A stretch of DNA of 64,000 bases, taken from the NCBI GenBank assembly GCA_036346405.1, contig CM070562.1, positions 63,144,195 to 63,208,194 of the forward strand. Reading direction: 5' to 3'. This DNA comes from Phyllostachys edulis. Taxonomy: Eukaryota > Streptophyta > Magnoliopsida > Poales > Poaceae. Numbering within the stretch: the stretch's first letter is position 1; every line of letters begins with the position of its first letter. The notes below the pieces were generated by a model. It worked only from the letters and a program-made list of their open reading frames with translations. It made no database searches and was not told where the DNA came from. A program made the translations under genes and the position numbers. Positions 44,709-56,000 of this stretch are shown here, one piece after another.

Positions 44709-46461
44709 CTAGTGAGGGTCCTGTAAGGCAGCATGATATGTTCGTGGGAGTGGAGACACAACTGGAGCGAAAGCGGACAGGTTGAGTCGATCACGAGGGA
44801 AGACAAGACTGGATCGCGCCCGCGTCTGCATGTGATGTGGACTGATAGAGGGACGCACAGTAGGAGGTGTCGAAGGAGACGAGTAGCCAGACCCAGCCGG
44901 AGGTACTGCATGCACCTCTGTGACAGCCGGAGAGGACGTGGAACCGGCCCCAGCCGGAGGTGCAGCAGGCACCTCTTCGACAGCCGGTGGAGAGCTGGGC
45001 CCGGCCGGAGGTGCAATAGGCACCTCTTTGACAGCCGGTGGAGAGTTGGAGACAGAAACCAGCGCACCGCTTGTCGAGGCATGCGCGCTGCTCACCGATG
45101 CATGCACACCGGAGTGTGGCGGGAGCATGCTGGGGTCCCCAAACTCAAGAAGAAAGTCCAGAGATCCCGTCGAGGAAGGCGACGAAGGTGAGCTGCGAAT
45201 AGCAAAAGGAAACACCGACTCGTCGAAAACGACATGACGAGAAATGATAATGCGCTGTGTGGTAAGATCGAGACAACGGTATCCTTTATGGGACTGAGGG
45301 TAACCAAGAAAAACACAAGCGACCGAGCGAGGATGAAGTTTGTGAGGAGAAGTGGACGCGGTGTTCGGATAACAAAGGCACCCAAAAACACGTAAGTGGG
45401 AATATGTGGGTGGCTTTTTGTGGAGGGCTTGGTAAGGAGTAGAATTGTGTATGGTAGAACAGGGACGATGATTCAACAAATATGTGGAAGTGGCGAGGGC
45501 CTCAACCCAATAAGCCGGCAGCATGTGGGCATGAAAAAGAAGCATGCGGACGCTATTGTTGAGGGTGCGTAGAGCACGCTGAGCCTTGCCATTTTGCTGC
45601 GAGGTGTAAGGGCAAGAGAGACGCAAAAGAATGCCGTGCTGAAGAAGATACTGGGAGAGAGCGTGGTTTACAAACTCTGTGCCATTGTCAGCCTGAATTG
45701 ATTTGAGAGGAGTACTTAACTGAGTTCGGATATATGCGTGAAAATGAACCAGAGTAGAATAAACATCTGATTTGCGTTTGAGGGGAAATGTCCAACAATA
45801 ATGGGAAAAATCATCAACGATGACCAAATAATATTGAAACCCTAATACACTAAAAACTGGAGAGGTCCAAACATCACAATGAACTAACTCAAATGGCGAG
45901 GAAGACAAAGTAGTGGAACTGCTAAAAGGGAGACGCTGATGTTTGCCAAGTTGACATGCACGGCATAGACTGCGATCGAGCTTATTGCATGCAATGAGTG
46001 AAGACTTGTGTAAAGCGTCGAGAATGGCAGCACCGGGGTGCCCAAGACGCTGGTGCCAAGTAGACGATGGTGCAGCGATGGAGAGGAGGGTATGTGCCGT
46101 GGAAGAAGCATGCTGCAGCACAAAAGTGTAAAGATCGCCATTGCTATTGCACCAAAGAATCTCGCGCCGGGTCCGGAGGTCCTTAACAGAAAAACCATGA
46201 GAGTCAAATTCAATGGTACATGAATTATCCCGAGTAAACTGTCGGACGGAGATAAGATTTTTAAGAAGGGAAGGAACAAGAAGAACATTGTTGAGAACAA
46301 AGTTTGTGGAAGATGTAGGAAGGAGAGCACGACCGCTAACGTATATCGGCATGCGGGCACCGTTACCAATTGTGACAGAGGAGGGATAGGGCAAAGGCAT
46401 GGGCGATGTGAGCATACCATCGTTCGCGGTCATGTGTGCCGTGGCGCCGGAGTTGAGGACC
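44709..46461 (-). pseudogene. Copia protease end and integrase, 5'-truncated
   Basis: From 46433 a 574-residue minus-strand frame covers the region after protease, the GAG-pre-integrase (WHQRLGHPGAAILDAL, CRACQLGKHQRLPF) and the integrase core (VIVDDFSHYCWTFPLKRKSD, QADNGTEFVNHAL, TSQQNGKAQRALRTL). Its tail has repeated Pro/Ala/Val units with A(A/V)PPAG at 44890-45070. In the last acidic motif, NGKAQRAL has Gln where Glu is expected. The protease motif just upstream reads LNSGATAHMTAND, with Asn (codon 46452-46454) in place of the catalytic Asp. No gag precedes it. Confidence 0.82.
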
Positions 46462-47094
46462 TAAGGGGTTGAGGTCTGCATGGACAGACCGTTCATTGCA
46501 GAGATGAGACCGGTCTAGAGACATCTCTCCTGTTATGTTAGGAGGGGCAAATCTCATATCCGACCAGTCACATTTCTCTGTATGTTTCATAGCATTCATG
46601 AAAGCTACCTTTATAACTACCCAGTTACGAGTAGCGATTAGCAACCCCTAAGAGTGCTATTATACATGTAGGAAACCATGCTGATATCAGGTCTAAGGAT
46701 TATACATCATCATTTCTTAAGGCCAACTAACGACACATAGAATCATAACAATCTCAATAGTGCCTCAAGGTGGGTCAATCCAACCCCATGTTCTCTAACA
46801 TGTGTCCATATTATTGATTCAGTATCCCTATACCTATGACCGGCGAAACATGGTCATCAATCAATACAATGTGCTGGTCAATAGAGTCAATAGCGTTCCG
46901 ACTATTGACATTCGACCAGGGATACATTTAGAACGACATCATATAAGTTGAAAGAGTTTTACCAACAAGTCACATACTTATTAATCTTCATAACCAATGA
47001 TTCATTCAAGGAACAGGATAACATATTATCCAATATTATGAACATAATGAAATATAATCATCTCTATGATTGCCTCTAGGGCATATTTCCAACA
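46462..47094 (-). repeat. BARE/Angela-like Copia LTR fragment
   Basis: The minus strand starts TGTTGGAAATATGCCCTAGA at 47094, the well-known 5' end of BARE1/Angela/WIS-type LTRs. It continues for about 630 bp with typical LTR sequence and then breaks directly into the second Copia at its protease motif. The LTR's own 3' end and PBS are absent, so this is a truncated piece, probably left by deletion or unequal recombination. Exact border uncertain by about 15 bases. Confidence 0.75.
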
Positions 47095-47870
47095 CCTCCC
47101 TTCCCCCTTTGGCCCTTCGCCTCCCTGCTCCCTCGCTACCTCCGCCCGTGCGCTCCGAGCCGCCTCGCCTTCTCCTCCTCTCTGTCGGCGGTGCCACAGT
47201 CTCCCTCCTCGTTCGTGTGGCCGACGCCGCCCCGCCCTCCTCCTCCTCCTTTCCTCCTCCCCCTCTCCTCCTCGTCACCACACCCGTGCGCCCTAAGTCC
47301 GCTACGCCGCCTCGCCTTCTCCTCCCTCCCATCCCGAGTGACGCCGCCTTCTCCTCCCTCTGCACCGCCCCTCCCTCCTCCTCCCCCTCCTCCTCCTCCT
47401 CTCCGTCCTCCTCCTTCACTTGACTAGCTTCCTCCTCGGCTCGGTCCTCCTCCTCGCCACCTCGCTTGGACGCTCAAGACGCGTGGGCAGATGGGCGTCT
47501 TAAACAAGAAAGTGCCGTCTTTGGGCCGACCCACCATGCCATGGTTGCGGCCCAAGCATGACCGCAGAACCCGTGTTGGGTAAGACGACCCATAAGCGAT
47601 GTGGGCGTGTCGAACTGAGTCAGACCAACCGATGTCGTGCCTTGTTCCAAAGATTTTACCATCCGCCATCACTATGTCTAGGTACTTGTTAGTAGTTTAC
47701 ATAGTTTTTATTTTGGGCTTGTTAAAAAGGTGAATTATGAGTATGTAAGCAGGGTTATGCAAAAAAATTAGACTGGATATATAGAGATGATCATGCCATG
47801 ATGAGTACTCTGATGAGGCTTGGTGATGTTGCACAGGATAAAAATATTTTGAAGAATCAATAATGAAAGA
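47095..47870. other. Intergenic: CTC-rich low-complexity tract, then unassigned sequence
   Basis: 47095-47430 is a pyrimidine-rich tract (CTC/CCT repeats, densest 47218-47425). It creates Pro/Ser-rich frames on one strand and Glu-rich ones on the other, none credible as genes. 47430-47870 shows no recognised feature. Confidence 0.55.
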
Positions 47871-47874
47871 GTAC

Positions 47875-48868
47875 ATTTGTTCAATGCCATTAAAATCATT
47901 TGCGAGTTGCAAAATAGTATCGCGAATGAGGTCGATTGGAAAATACCATCGCAAACACAACAAAACTCTGGAAAATACCATTGTTGTTACATTTTCCATC
48001 CCAAGGGTACGAAATGACTCTTATACCCTTACTCTTCTTCTATTTCTTTTTTTATTTTATTTTATTTTATTTTTTTTCTAAGGTCAGTCCCACATGTCAC
48101 TCTACCCTTGCTTCTCCTCCACAAGCCACCGCCCATGGTGAAGGACAGTGGTGGCGAGGCTTGGCTTGGGGGATAGACAAAATGGAATGTTGTAATATCC
48201 TTTTTTCTGGGAAAATAATAATTTTATTGTATTTCAAAAATAAAAACTAAATGTTGAGAGTATTTTAATTAATCTCAAAATACCCTATTTAAGTACTTTG
48301 AAATTTTATAGAAGTTTTAGAGCTATCTTGCTATTTTTCTAGTTTAAAAAGTATTTCCAAACTTTTAAAAATTATTTCTTGTGTAAAAATGAAAACCAAA
48401 TTTAAGTTGATAATATTTTAATAAGCTAAAAAATACCCTATTTAACTACTCTGAAATTTTTATAGAATTTTTAGAGCTATCTTGTTATTTTTCTAGTTTA
48501 AAAAGTATTTTTAGCTTTAAAAATTATTTACTATGTAAAAATGAAAACCAAATTTAAGTTGGGAATCATTTTTATAAGTGAAAAATGTCTGGGGAATTTC
48601 TATGAATTTGCCTAGAATTTTTTAACTTTTGTTTGGTATTTTTGTAGATTTAATCTATGTTTTCTCGAACTATTCTCTACGAGAGGTAGTGTTGGTATTT
48701 CTGAAATTTTTTCTCTCTAAGAAAGGCTCTAACGCTGTTTTCTATTGGAAAACATGATGGCAATGATATTTTTCAGAGTTTTTCGTGTTCACGGTAGTAT
48801 TTTTAGTTAATCTCGTTTACAATGGTATTTTACAAATCGTAAATGATTGCGATGGCAATAAACAATTT
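47875..48868. mobile_element. Foldback/MULE-like non-autonomous element
   Basis: The left end (TTTGTTCAATGCCAT then AATCATTTGCGA, through ACCATCGCAAACAC to about 47955) recurs inverted at about 48790-48868, imperfectly, over 75-80 bp. The 1 kb between has no ORF of note but contains a 152-bp tandem repeat. No certain TSD was seen, so the superfamily is unsure. Confidence 0.5.
48261..48566. repeat. Two tandem copies of a ~152-bp AT-rich unit
   Basis: 48261-48412 and 48413-48566 share TACCCTATTTAA, AGAGCTATCTTG, TTTTTCTAGTTTAAAAAGTA and AAAAATGAAAACCAAATTTA at a constant offset of 152-153 bases. They are diverged by substitutions and small indels. Confidence 0.8.
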
Positions 48869-49293
48869 TACCCAGAAAGAAACGACATATGGTTTCTTTT
48901 AAGTTGTACGTGTCATATGCACCCCCAAGTAATGAATCATTGTTCGCTTGAAAGAACAATCAAACAGAGAAGTTTCCCTTGCATTCGATTGAGACCGTCT
49001 CCTTTACCGGCTCACTCATCCTACATAAATTCCACATATTTTTGACAGATTAAATCCAGAAATATACATATGACTAAAGTATTACTACATTCTAGTACTA
49101 CATACATACAAAGTATAAACAAAAGGCGGGGAAAAGAAGAAGCAAAGTTGAACCTTTGCACGAACAGCTAGCTAGCAGCCATACAGTGACGCCCACTTTC
49201 TTGATTTCCTCACTGATCAATATTACTCAATATCTCAATACCCTGCAAATTAAGCCGTGCAATGCAGGCATGGTGATGTCGATTTGGCCTCGC
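48869..49293 (-). other. 3' flank and 3' UTR of LHCB6
   Basis: AT-rich sequence just downstream of the LHCB6 stop (49294-49296). It contains no gene. The polyadenylation site was not resolved. Confidence 0.5.
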
Positions 49294-50137
49294 TCACAGG
49301 CCGAGGGCGCCGAGCGGCGTCTTGCCCTGCCCGGCCTCGAAGTAGAAGATGAGCATGGCGAGCATGGCGACGCGTGCGTGCTTGATCTCGGCCAGCTTGA
49401 GCCGCTCCAGCTTCTCGGCGTCGGGGATGTAGACGCCGTCCTGGGTTATGCCGCCGAGGCCGAGCGGGTCGAAGAACTTGCCCCCCGGGTACCCCTGCTC
49501 GCCGGTGGCGTTGGCGAAGTTGTCGGCGGTGCGCGACCACGGCGTGGCCCACTCCACGGACTGCGAGTCCGGGCTGAAGAAGTCCACCCACCGCTTCGAC
49601 TCCACCCACCCCATGAGCAGCAGCTGCGTGCCCAGCAGCGTGCCGAACGAGAAGGGCGCCACCGCGCCCGGCTGCGCGCCGGCCTCGAACCACGGCACGC
49701 CGCTCCAAGCCTGCCCGACGAAGATGCCCAGCACCGCCGCCATCGCCCACCTCCCGTGGATCAGCTCCGCCTCGCGGTACCACTTGAGAAACGCCGGGTC
49801 CTTGCCCAGGCCCAGCGGGTCGAATCCGTAGTCGCCGGGGAGCCTGAGGTAGAACAACATGTCAAAGCTATTAGACGATTTCACATGCCTATGACGTGGT
49901 CGTGTTACTCGTGTAGGAGACAACTTACGAGCCATCGAGCCACGGTGGGTTGATGAACTCGGCGTCGCTCTTGACGGCGGGGACCCACGACTTCTTGGCG
50001 GTGGCAGCCGCGGCCACCACGACCATTCCGCGGGAGGCAGCGATCGTGGCCGCCGGCTTGCCGGCGGCGGCGGCATTGGCGAGCGCGCGGCTCGTGCCGA
50101 GGAACGGCGACTTCAGGACGGCGGTGGCCATGGCCAT
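49294..50137 (-). CDS. LHCB6: LHCB6, photosystem II minor antenna protein CP24
   Basis: Exon 1 is 50137-49929 and exon 2 is 49843-49294, with GTAAGT and CAG borders splitting the Ser70 codon; 252 residues in all. CP24 binds chlorophyll and carotenoid in the thylakoid membrane and links outer LHCII trimers to the PSII core. Residues 1 to about 45 are an Ala/Ser-rich chloroplast transit peptide. The mature start KKSWVPAVK and WLDGSLPGDYGFDPLGLGKD follow, then helix 1 with the chlorophyll-binding AELIHGRWAM (residues 95-104), a middle helix (FGTLLGTQLLLMGWVESKRW) and helix 3 with LAEIKHARVAML. The C-terminus GQGKTPLGALGL is characteristic of CP24, whose lack of a fourth helix explains the short length. 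The first of two close ATGs (50137, 50131) is taken as start. I recall the rice CP24 gene being on chromosome 4; not checked here. Confidence 0.97.
49844..49928 (-). other. LHCB6 intron
   Basis: An 85-bp intron, GTAAGT...CTACCTCAG, between WLDGS and LPGDYGFDP. Confidence 0.92.
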
Positions 50138-50213
50138 AAATATCTCCTGGTAATGTTGTGTTTGTGTGGATGCTGGGACTGGGAGTATGGGCGGTGTTTT
50201 GGATGTAACACTT

Positions 50214-50220
50214 TGATATA
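50214..50220 (-). promoter_or_regulatory. TATA box of LHCB6
   Basis: TATATCA on the minus strand, 77 bases upstream of the ATG, a normal distance for a short 5' UTR. Confidence 0.65.
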
Positions 50221-50310
50221 GTGTGGTGTTTACAGGGCCAGTGAGCCACAAGATTTTGGCGCGGAGATCTGGCGGGGACTGGGGGGATAGATCGCCGACC
50301 AATGGGGGCG

Positions 50311-50349
50311 ATTGGCACCCGATTTGGCCGCCGGGCTGGATGACACGTG
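50311..50349 (-). promoter_or_regulatory. CCAAT box and G-box of LHCB6
   Basis: CCAAT on the minus strand at 50311-50315, and a palindromic CACGTG G-box at 50344-50349 within ACACGTGG, about 130 bp upstream of the TATA box. G-boxes are bound by bZIP and bHLH (PIF, HY5) factors and are frequent in light-regulated photosynthesis promoters. Light control is inferred. Confidence 0.55.
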
Positions 50350-50739
50350 GACTATATCTTGGCGTTGACCTGTTCTTGTCGGGGCTGGATTCACAACATC
50401 TATGGAAGAGGTTTCATGTGCAACCGTGCAGTGCACGTCCCACCGGTATGGAATGGCCTGTGTTGCGCACGACAAAAAAAACGGCGTCTGTTACACGTTG
50501 CAGTCTCCTAATGTTAATTGTAGCAGTACAGCAAAATTAGCTTGCGCTATCAAAATAGAGTCTCACCGTGCACATACGTTGTGGTACATCTGCATATGTT
50601 GATCTGCTTCCAGTAGTATACTGCACACCATTTTAACCGTTCTCGCAATCTCACCTGTCACTTCGGTAGCACTCCTGCGCCTTGTGAGTTGTGACGACTA
50701 CGCTGCACCCGACTATCACCATCCATCACCACTTCAGGT

Positions 50740-51581
50740 CTTTTTTTCACCTGTAAGCTTGGGCATGTAGGCGCGAGGAGCATTTCTCCAGGAATCTGCC
50801 TCTCCAACCACCTCCTCAACGCGTACGCCAAGTCCGGCTCCCTCGCGCGCCCCGAAATGCCGCACCGGAACCTCGTCTCGTGGTCGGCGCTCATCTCCGG
50901 CCACGACCAGGCCGGGAGGCCGGATCTGGCGCTCGAGCTCTTCGCGCGGATGGACGCGCGGCCCAACGAGTATGTCTACGCCAGCGTGCTGAGCTCGTGC
51001 AGGGCCCTGCGCGCGCTGGACGTGGGCACGCAGGTGCATGCCGATGCCGTCAAGAGCGGGTTTCTCGGCGTGTCCTTTGTGGCCAACTCGGTTGTGTCAA
51101 TGTACATGAAGTGCGGTTGCGTTCATGAAGGCTATGGTGTTTTCAGGACACTCGTGGAACCTAATTTTGTGTCATACAACGCCGTGATCTCCGGTTTGGC
51201 GGAGAGTTCCCAGCTGGAGCGGGGTCTGGAGGTGTTCCGTCTCATCAAGCTGCGAGGCTTGCGTCCTGGCTAAGTGACTGGTTCTCGTATACTGGCGTGC
51301 TTGGAATATGCAGTGCATTGGAGAATCGCTGCATTGGAGTACTGTTGCACTGTGAGGTCGTTAAGGTTGGTCTCGAGTCTCGACGTGATTGCTTTGGTGG
51401 TGGTGGGCAATGTCATCTTGGGTATGTACTCGAAATGTGGCACAATCACGGAGGCAGAGAAGGTGTTCTGGTCCCTGGAAGGAGAAGGATGCTGTCACTT
51501 GGAACACATACATTGCTGCACACTCGCGGCGTGGTAGCCATGTAGAAGCTCTTATGGTATTTATGGACATGGCGGATACTG
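50740..51581 (+). pseudogene. PPR protein gene, 5' part, interrupted by a LINE
   Basis: The coding signal starts around 50740 with no clear ATG. It gives SNHLLNAYAKSGSLA, then an open frame 50857-51273 (MPHRNLVSWSALISGHDQAG, PNEYVYASVLSSCRAL, FVANSVVSMYMKCG, NFVSYNAVISGLAE), typical plant PLS-class PPR repeats. A stop at 51271-51273 and a frameshift follow; further repeats appear in shifted frames (GNVILGMYSKCGTITEAEKV, then KDAVTWNTYIAAHSRRG and VEALMVFMDMAD). The gene breaks at 51581 in the TSD of a LINE and resumes at 59616. PPR proteins bind organellar RNA. The VFD residues usually found before EMP are missing after SLAR. Independent frame damage shows that it is dead beyond the insertion. 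Confidence 0.85.
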
Positions 51582-51863
51582 CTTTTTTTTTTTGAAAAGG
51601 GATGATATACTCTGCTTTTATAGAAAGTCATAAAGAGTTCTTACAACAGTATCCAACCAAAAGCAATAACTGGGATTACTAGTTTACAGTACAAGCACAA
51701 GCGCAATAGCAAACACCATCTAGAATTAACAACTACGCAGCATCACCAGATAAGTCCAGAGTGCAAAAACAAAAACTAGAACCACCTCCAGCAACCATCC
51801 AGATAACAACCAACTAACTACCAGCCACAATCCTACAACTAAGCAAGCCCAGAAGAAGTCTTA

Positions 51864-53083
51864 GTGGTTGTTTGGATCTCAAGAATAAGAATGGGTTTTA
51901 AGAAAACTAGTTTTAGAAGAATTTTTAGTAAAACTGGTTTTAAGTTGTTACTCTGTTAGGATGAATTTATAGATTACTTTGTTTGGATTAGAAAAAATAA
52001 AACAAGGTTTCACTAATTTCGTGTTTGGCTAACCCTTCTCACCGATTAACTCACTCAACACCCACCCCGCGGCCTATTAATCGGGGACCGTGAATGATTG
52101 CAGTTATTGATTGTTTTTACGTGCTATCGTGATCGTGAGGTGACACCATGCCCAATCGACAATATGACTAGCTAAGTCGCCCACGTAATTACAAACTACT
52201 TGTTCATTTTCTTATTGCCGACGGTCGTGTGAACTCTATTGGGCCCAAAGATTTGCGGTAGCTAGTTGGTATCATCGATTTGTCTTCCTCGTCATGCTCT
52301 GCATCTCTTTGGTTCTTGTCCGGCCATCCCAGCGTCGATGCAACCTAGCTAGCTAGGTCGATTTATTTGCTTATACTTAATATCTGAATATGTGGGTTGC
52401 AAAATATGAGATATTGGGCATTGGGCAATGCATGCGTTGATGCATGGATATTTAAGATGTTAATTAATCAAGGGATGTGTCGCTGTGTGTATAGAACATC
52501 AGGCTGGTGATTGACATAGGCAACGATAGGACCGTCGAGATCCCTCTCAAAGGGAAGCTCATTCTGAGAGCGGCGGTCCTCCTCAATCGGTGCGGATGAT
52601 GAGAACAAGGAGTTCTGGACAAGATGCGCAGTGGTCGATGGCGGTGGCCACGCTCTTAAATCCTTTATGGCGTTCAAGCGGGCAACGTACATGCCTTTAG
52701 TTATGACGACGGACTTTCTCGGCTCGATCAATCCGAGATAGATAAGTGGGGTCATCGTCACCACGACGCCTCTCATGCCGCTGCGGTAGTGGGTCCGGCG
52801 AGGTTTGGTCCTTCTCCAAGCCCAAGCTGCAGAGTCTGCGACTGGTCTACACGCAGCCTATCTCTCGCGTGCAGTTTGTTGGTGAGAACGTGTTCACGTG
52901 AAATCGGTTTTGTAAAAACGACACAGGGCGATTTTGGGAAAACTTAATATATGGAATTATGAGAAACCAGTTTTACTTATTTTGAGAGTTAGTTACAAGA
53001 TCCAAACAGAGTTTTCCTAAAACAATGCTAAAAACTGCTTTGGAAAAACCGGTTTCGACAAAACTCATGATCCAAACAAGGCC
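51864..53083. mobile_element. PIF/Harbinger-like non-autonomous DNA element in the LINE
   Basis: The ends are GTGGTTGTTTGGATC and, inverted, GGCCTTGTTTGGATC (53069-53083). TTA at 51861-51863 and 53084-53086 forms a 3-bp TSD, as for PIF/Harbinger. The 1220-bp interior includes inverted (A)AACTGGTTT/AAACCAGTTTT motifs near both ends. A minus-strand frame (52776-52468, 102 codons) is of unknown origin and may be a captured fragment. Confidence 0.75.
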
Positions 53084-56000
53084 TTAAGTTGCCTTCCGCA
53101 TCCAGAATCCTGTCAACCATTCTTCGGCCAATCTAATCACTGTGTCCAACACCCCTCGATCAACTTCTTTAATCCGAATCCTCCATTTCTGCGAACAAGA
53201 TATAGATTTGAATAAAGCCTCAGTTGGTTGCTTAGGAAAATTCTTTTCGATAGCCATTTTATTCCTGATTTTCCGAAGCATCCACTCCAAAGCTGCAAAA
53301 CTAAATAAGCAAACGTTGTAATTGTTAGCACCCCTAGCATCTAACCAATTGTGATGAAAATCATCAAGAGAATCTGGAACCGTCTCCCACATTAAGATCT
53401 CCTTGATGCAAATCCAAACAAAATTTGCTAAAACGCATTTAAAGAGAATGTGGTCAGTATCTTCCTTTACCCCACATAAAATGCACTTATCCTCCCCCTT
53501 CCACTTCCTTAATTTGAGTTGAGATGTCGTTTGTGACCTATCCTGGAAAGCAAGCCAAAGAAATATTTTCACTTTCAAAGGAATTTTACTTTTCCATAAT
53601 TTCTAGTTCCTCTGATGAATGACCCCCCAAAGACCAAAAACGATATAAAGACTTCACCGAAAAAATTCCTGAGTTCTCCAGGCTCCAAACCACCTTATCT
53701 CTATTATTATCAAGCTCCACCCCATTAAGAACAGACTTCAGGTTAATCCAGGCTTCCTTCTCCTCCCTACCAAATTGTCTTTTAAAATTTATACACCACT
53801 CTCCATTTATTACACTATCTGATACCTTCACATCAGGGTCCGAACTGATTTTGAATAGATTTTCATATTGAATTTTCAAAGCACAATTATCAAGCCAAAT
53901 ATCTTTCCAAAATAAAGTGTTCTTACCATCCCTAACTTGAATAGTCGACCCCCTCTTGAAAAGGTGATCAACTGTGTGGAGAGCTTGCCAGAACTGTGAT
54001 CCCCTGCCAATCCTGTATTCTCTAAACTCCCCTTTAGGAAAATATTTTGCTTTAAGAATCCTAAACCATAACTCATTTTTTGTTAAGCTCATCCTCCAGA
54101 ACCATTTGCTAAGAAGGCAATCATTCATTAATCTAGTATCAATAATACCCAAACCTCCAAAGTATTTAGGTCTACATACTGCACCCCATTTAACCATGTG
54201 ATATTTAAACTTATCACTAGCTCCTCTCCAAAAGAACCTGGACCTGATAGAATCCATCTTCCTATGAACCTCCTTATTAAGCCTATTGTATACTTGGGAG
54301 ACTACTCAAATAGCTATTAACCAGAATCATTCTCCCTCCAGAAGAGAGGAGATTATTTTCCAATTATCCAATCTGCTTCCCAGCTTGCTAATAATTCTCC
54401 CTACAGCCTTATTGTTAATCTTCCTCTCCCCAATATCAATCTCTAAATAAGTCATAGGGAGATGGCCCAACTTGCAATTTAGCATGTTAGTTACTGAAAT
54501 AGTTTCCTCCTTTTCAACCCCTAAGACATAAACCTCACTTTTATGGTAATTAATCTTCAAATCTGACATCCACTCAAAACAGTATAAAATAAATTTGAGA
54601 TTCAAGATATACTTCTCATCACAATCAACCATAAGAATCGTATTATCTGCATATTTGAGCGAAGAAACACCCCCAGGTATTAAATGGGAAACTACACCTT
54701 TAATCAATCCCTTCTCCTTAGCCTTAACAACTATAACTGCTAAAGCATCAGCCGCCAAATTGAAAAGCAAAGGGGACAGCAGATCCCCTTGTCTCAACCC
54801 CCTGTGAGTTGTGAAGTAAGGTCCTATCTCCCCATTAATATTAATATTAATACTGACCTTACCCCCTTGGATAGAGCTCAAAACCCAATTAATCCAACAC
54901 CCAGAGAAACCTTTACCTTTCATCACTTTTTCTAGGAAACCCCATTGAATTTTATCACACGCTTTTTCAAAGTCCAACTTGAGAATAACCCCTCTCTTTT
55001 TAGACACCCTCATCTCATGTAAAACTTCATGCAAAGAGACCACCCCATCCAGGATATTCCTTCCTTTAATAAAGGCAGTTTGTCTAACAGCCAAAAGCTT
55101 AGTGATGATTTTAAAACTAACATTGATCAAACAGATAGGCCTGAAGTGTTTTATAGTATTAGCCTCCTTGATTTTAGGAACCAAAGTTATCACCCCATAA
55201 TTCAATCTCTTCAGATCAAGCTTCCTCTCATGAAAATCTTTAACCAACTGCATAAAAGGGAGCTTTATTATCCCCCAAAAAGCTTTGTAAAAGGCATAAG
55301 GGAATCCATCAGGACCTGGAGCAGAGTCAGTTGGTAACTCCCTAATTACCTTCCAAACTTCCTCTTCAGAGAACTCTTGAATCAAGCTCTCATTATCTAT
55401 ATCAGAAATTCTACCCCCTTCATTCCAAAAATTCTCCTCAAGAGTTACATTCTTAACCTCCTCAAATCCAAATAAATTTTTATAAAACTGATAAATGTGA
55501 TCTCTGATAGCAGCATCTTCTGTTAAAATAACCCCTTCATTATCTAGGCTGTAAATAAAATTTTTTCTCCTCCTACCATTAGCACAATTATGGGGGGAAA
55601 ACTAGTATTTGAATCTCCCTGTGTGATCCATTTAACATCTCCCCTCTATTGCCAATGTTTTTCCTCAAAGTTATATGACTCCTCTAATTTGCTTTCAGTT
55701 CTATATCTATCTATCCACTCTTCAAAGCACAAACCCTCATTATCAGCCTTTATATCTAATTTCTTAAGATGCTCTAACAGAGATTGTTTGGTTTTACTGC
55801 TGACCCTATTGATATTAGCACCCTAGCTTCTAAGAAAATGTCTTAATAAGCCACCCCTCCATTCCATTTGTCCATAGAGTAAACTAGTTTAGGCATCCTG
55901 TTGTTAATCTCCTCCCACTTCTTTGCAACAATCTCTCTAAAATCTTCTTGACAAAACAACTTCTTTTCCAAGTAAAACCTCCCAGATTTCACCTTGTGTT

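Larger units (their letters stand above)
37483..46461 (-). mobile_element. Second Ale/Retrofit-like Copia, 5'-truncated, 3' LTR split by a Helitron
   Basis: The pol genes occupy 43206-46461 on the minus strand. The 3' LTR end GCTAACA lies at 43199-43205, preceded in element orientation by the polypurine tract AAGGGGAGG (43206-43214). The Helitron interrupts the LTR after 43094; its other part must lie left of 37587. A start at the TG near 37488 would give about 210 bp in total, similar to the first Copia's LTRs, but the 5' LTR is gone so the boundary is only a guess. Gag and the 5' LTR are missing; the sequence breaks at the protease against an unrelated LTR fragment (46462-47094). Coding parts are otherwise well preserved. 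Confidence 0.75.

Noticed and set aside
47036..47430. Glu/Gly-rich minus-strand ORF and Pro/Ser-rich plus-strand ORFs
   Set aside because: Products of a CTC/CCT low-complexity tract; no start context and no domain.
49156..49953. Plus-strand frame of 265 codons across LHCB6
   Set aside because: Shadow of the minus-strand CP24 coding exon.
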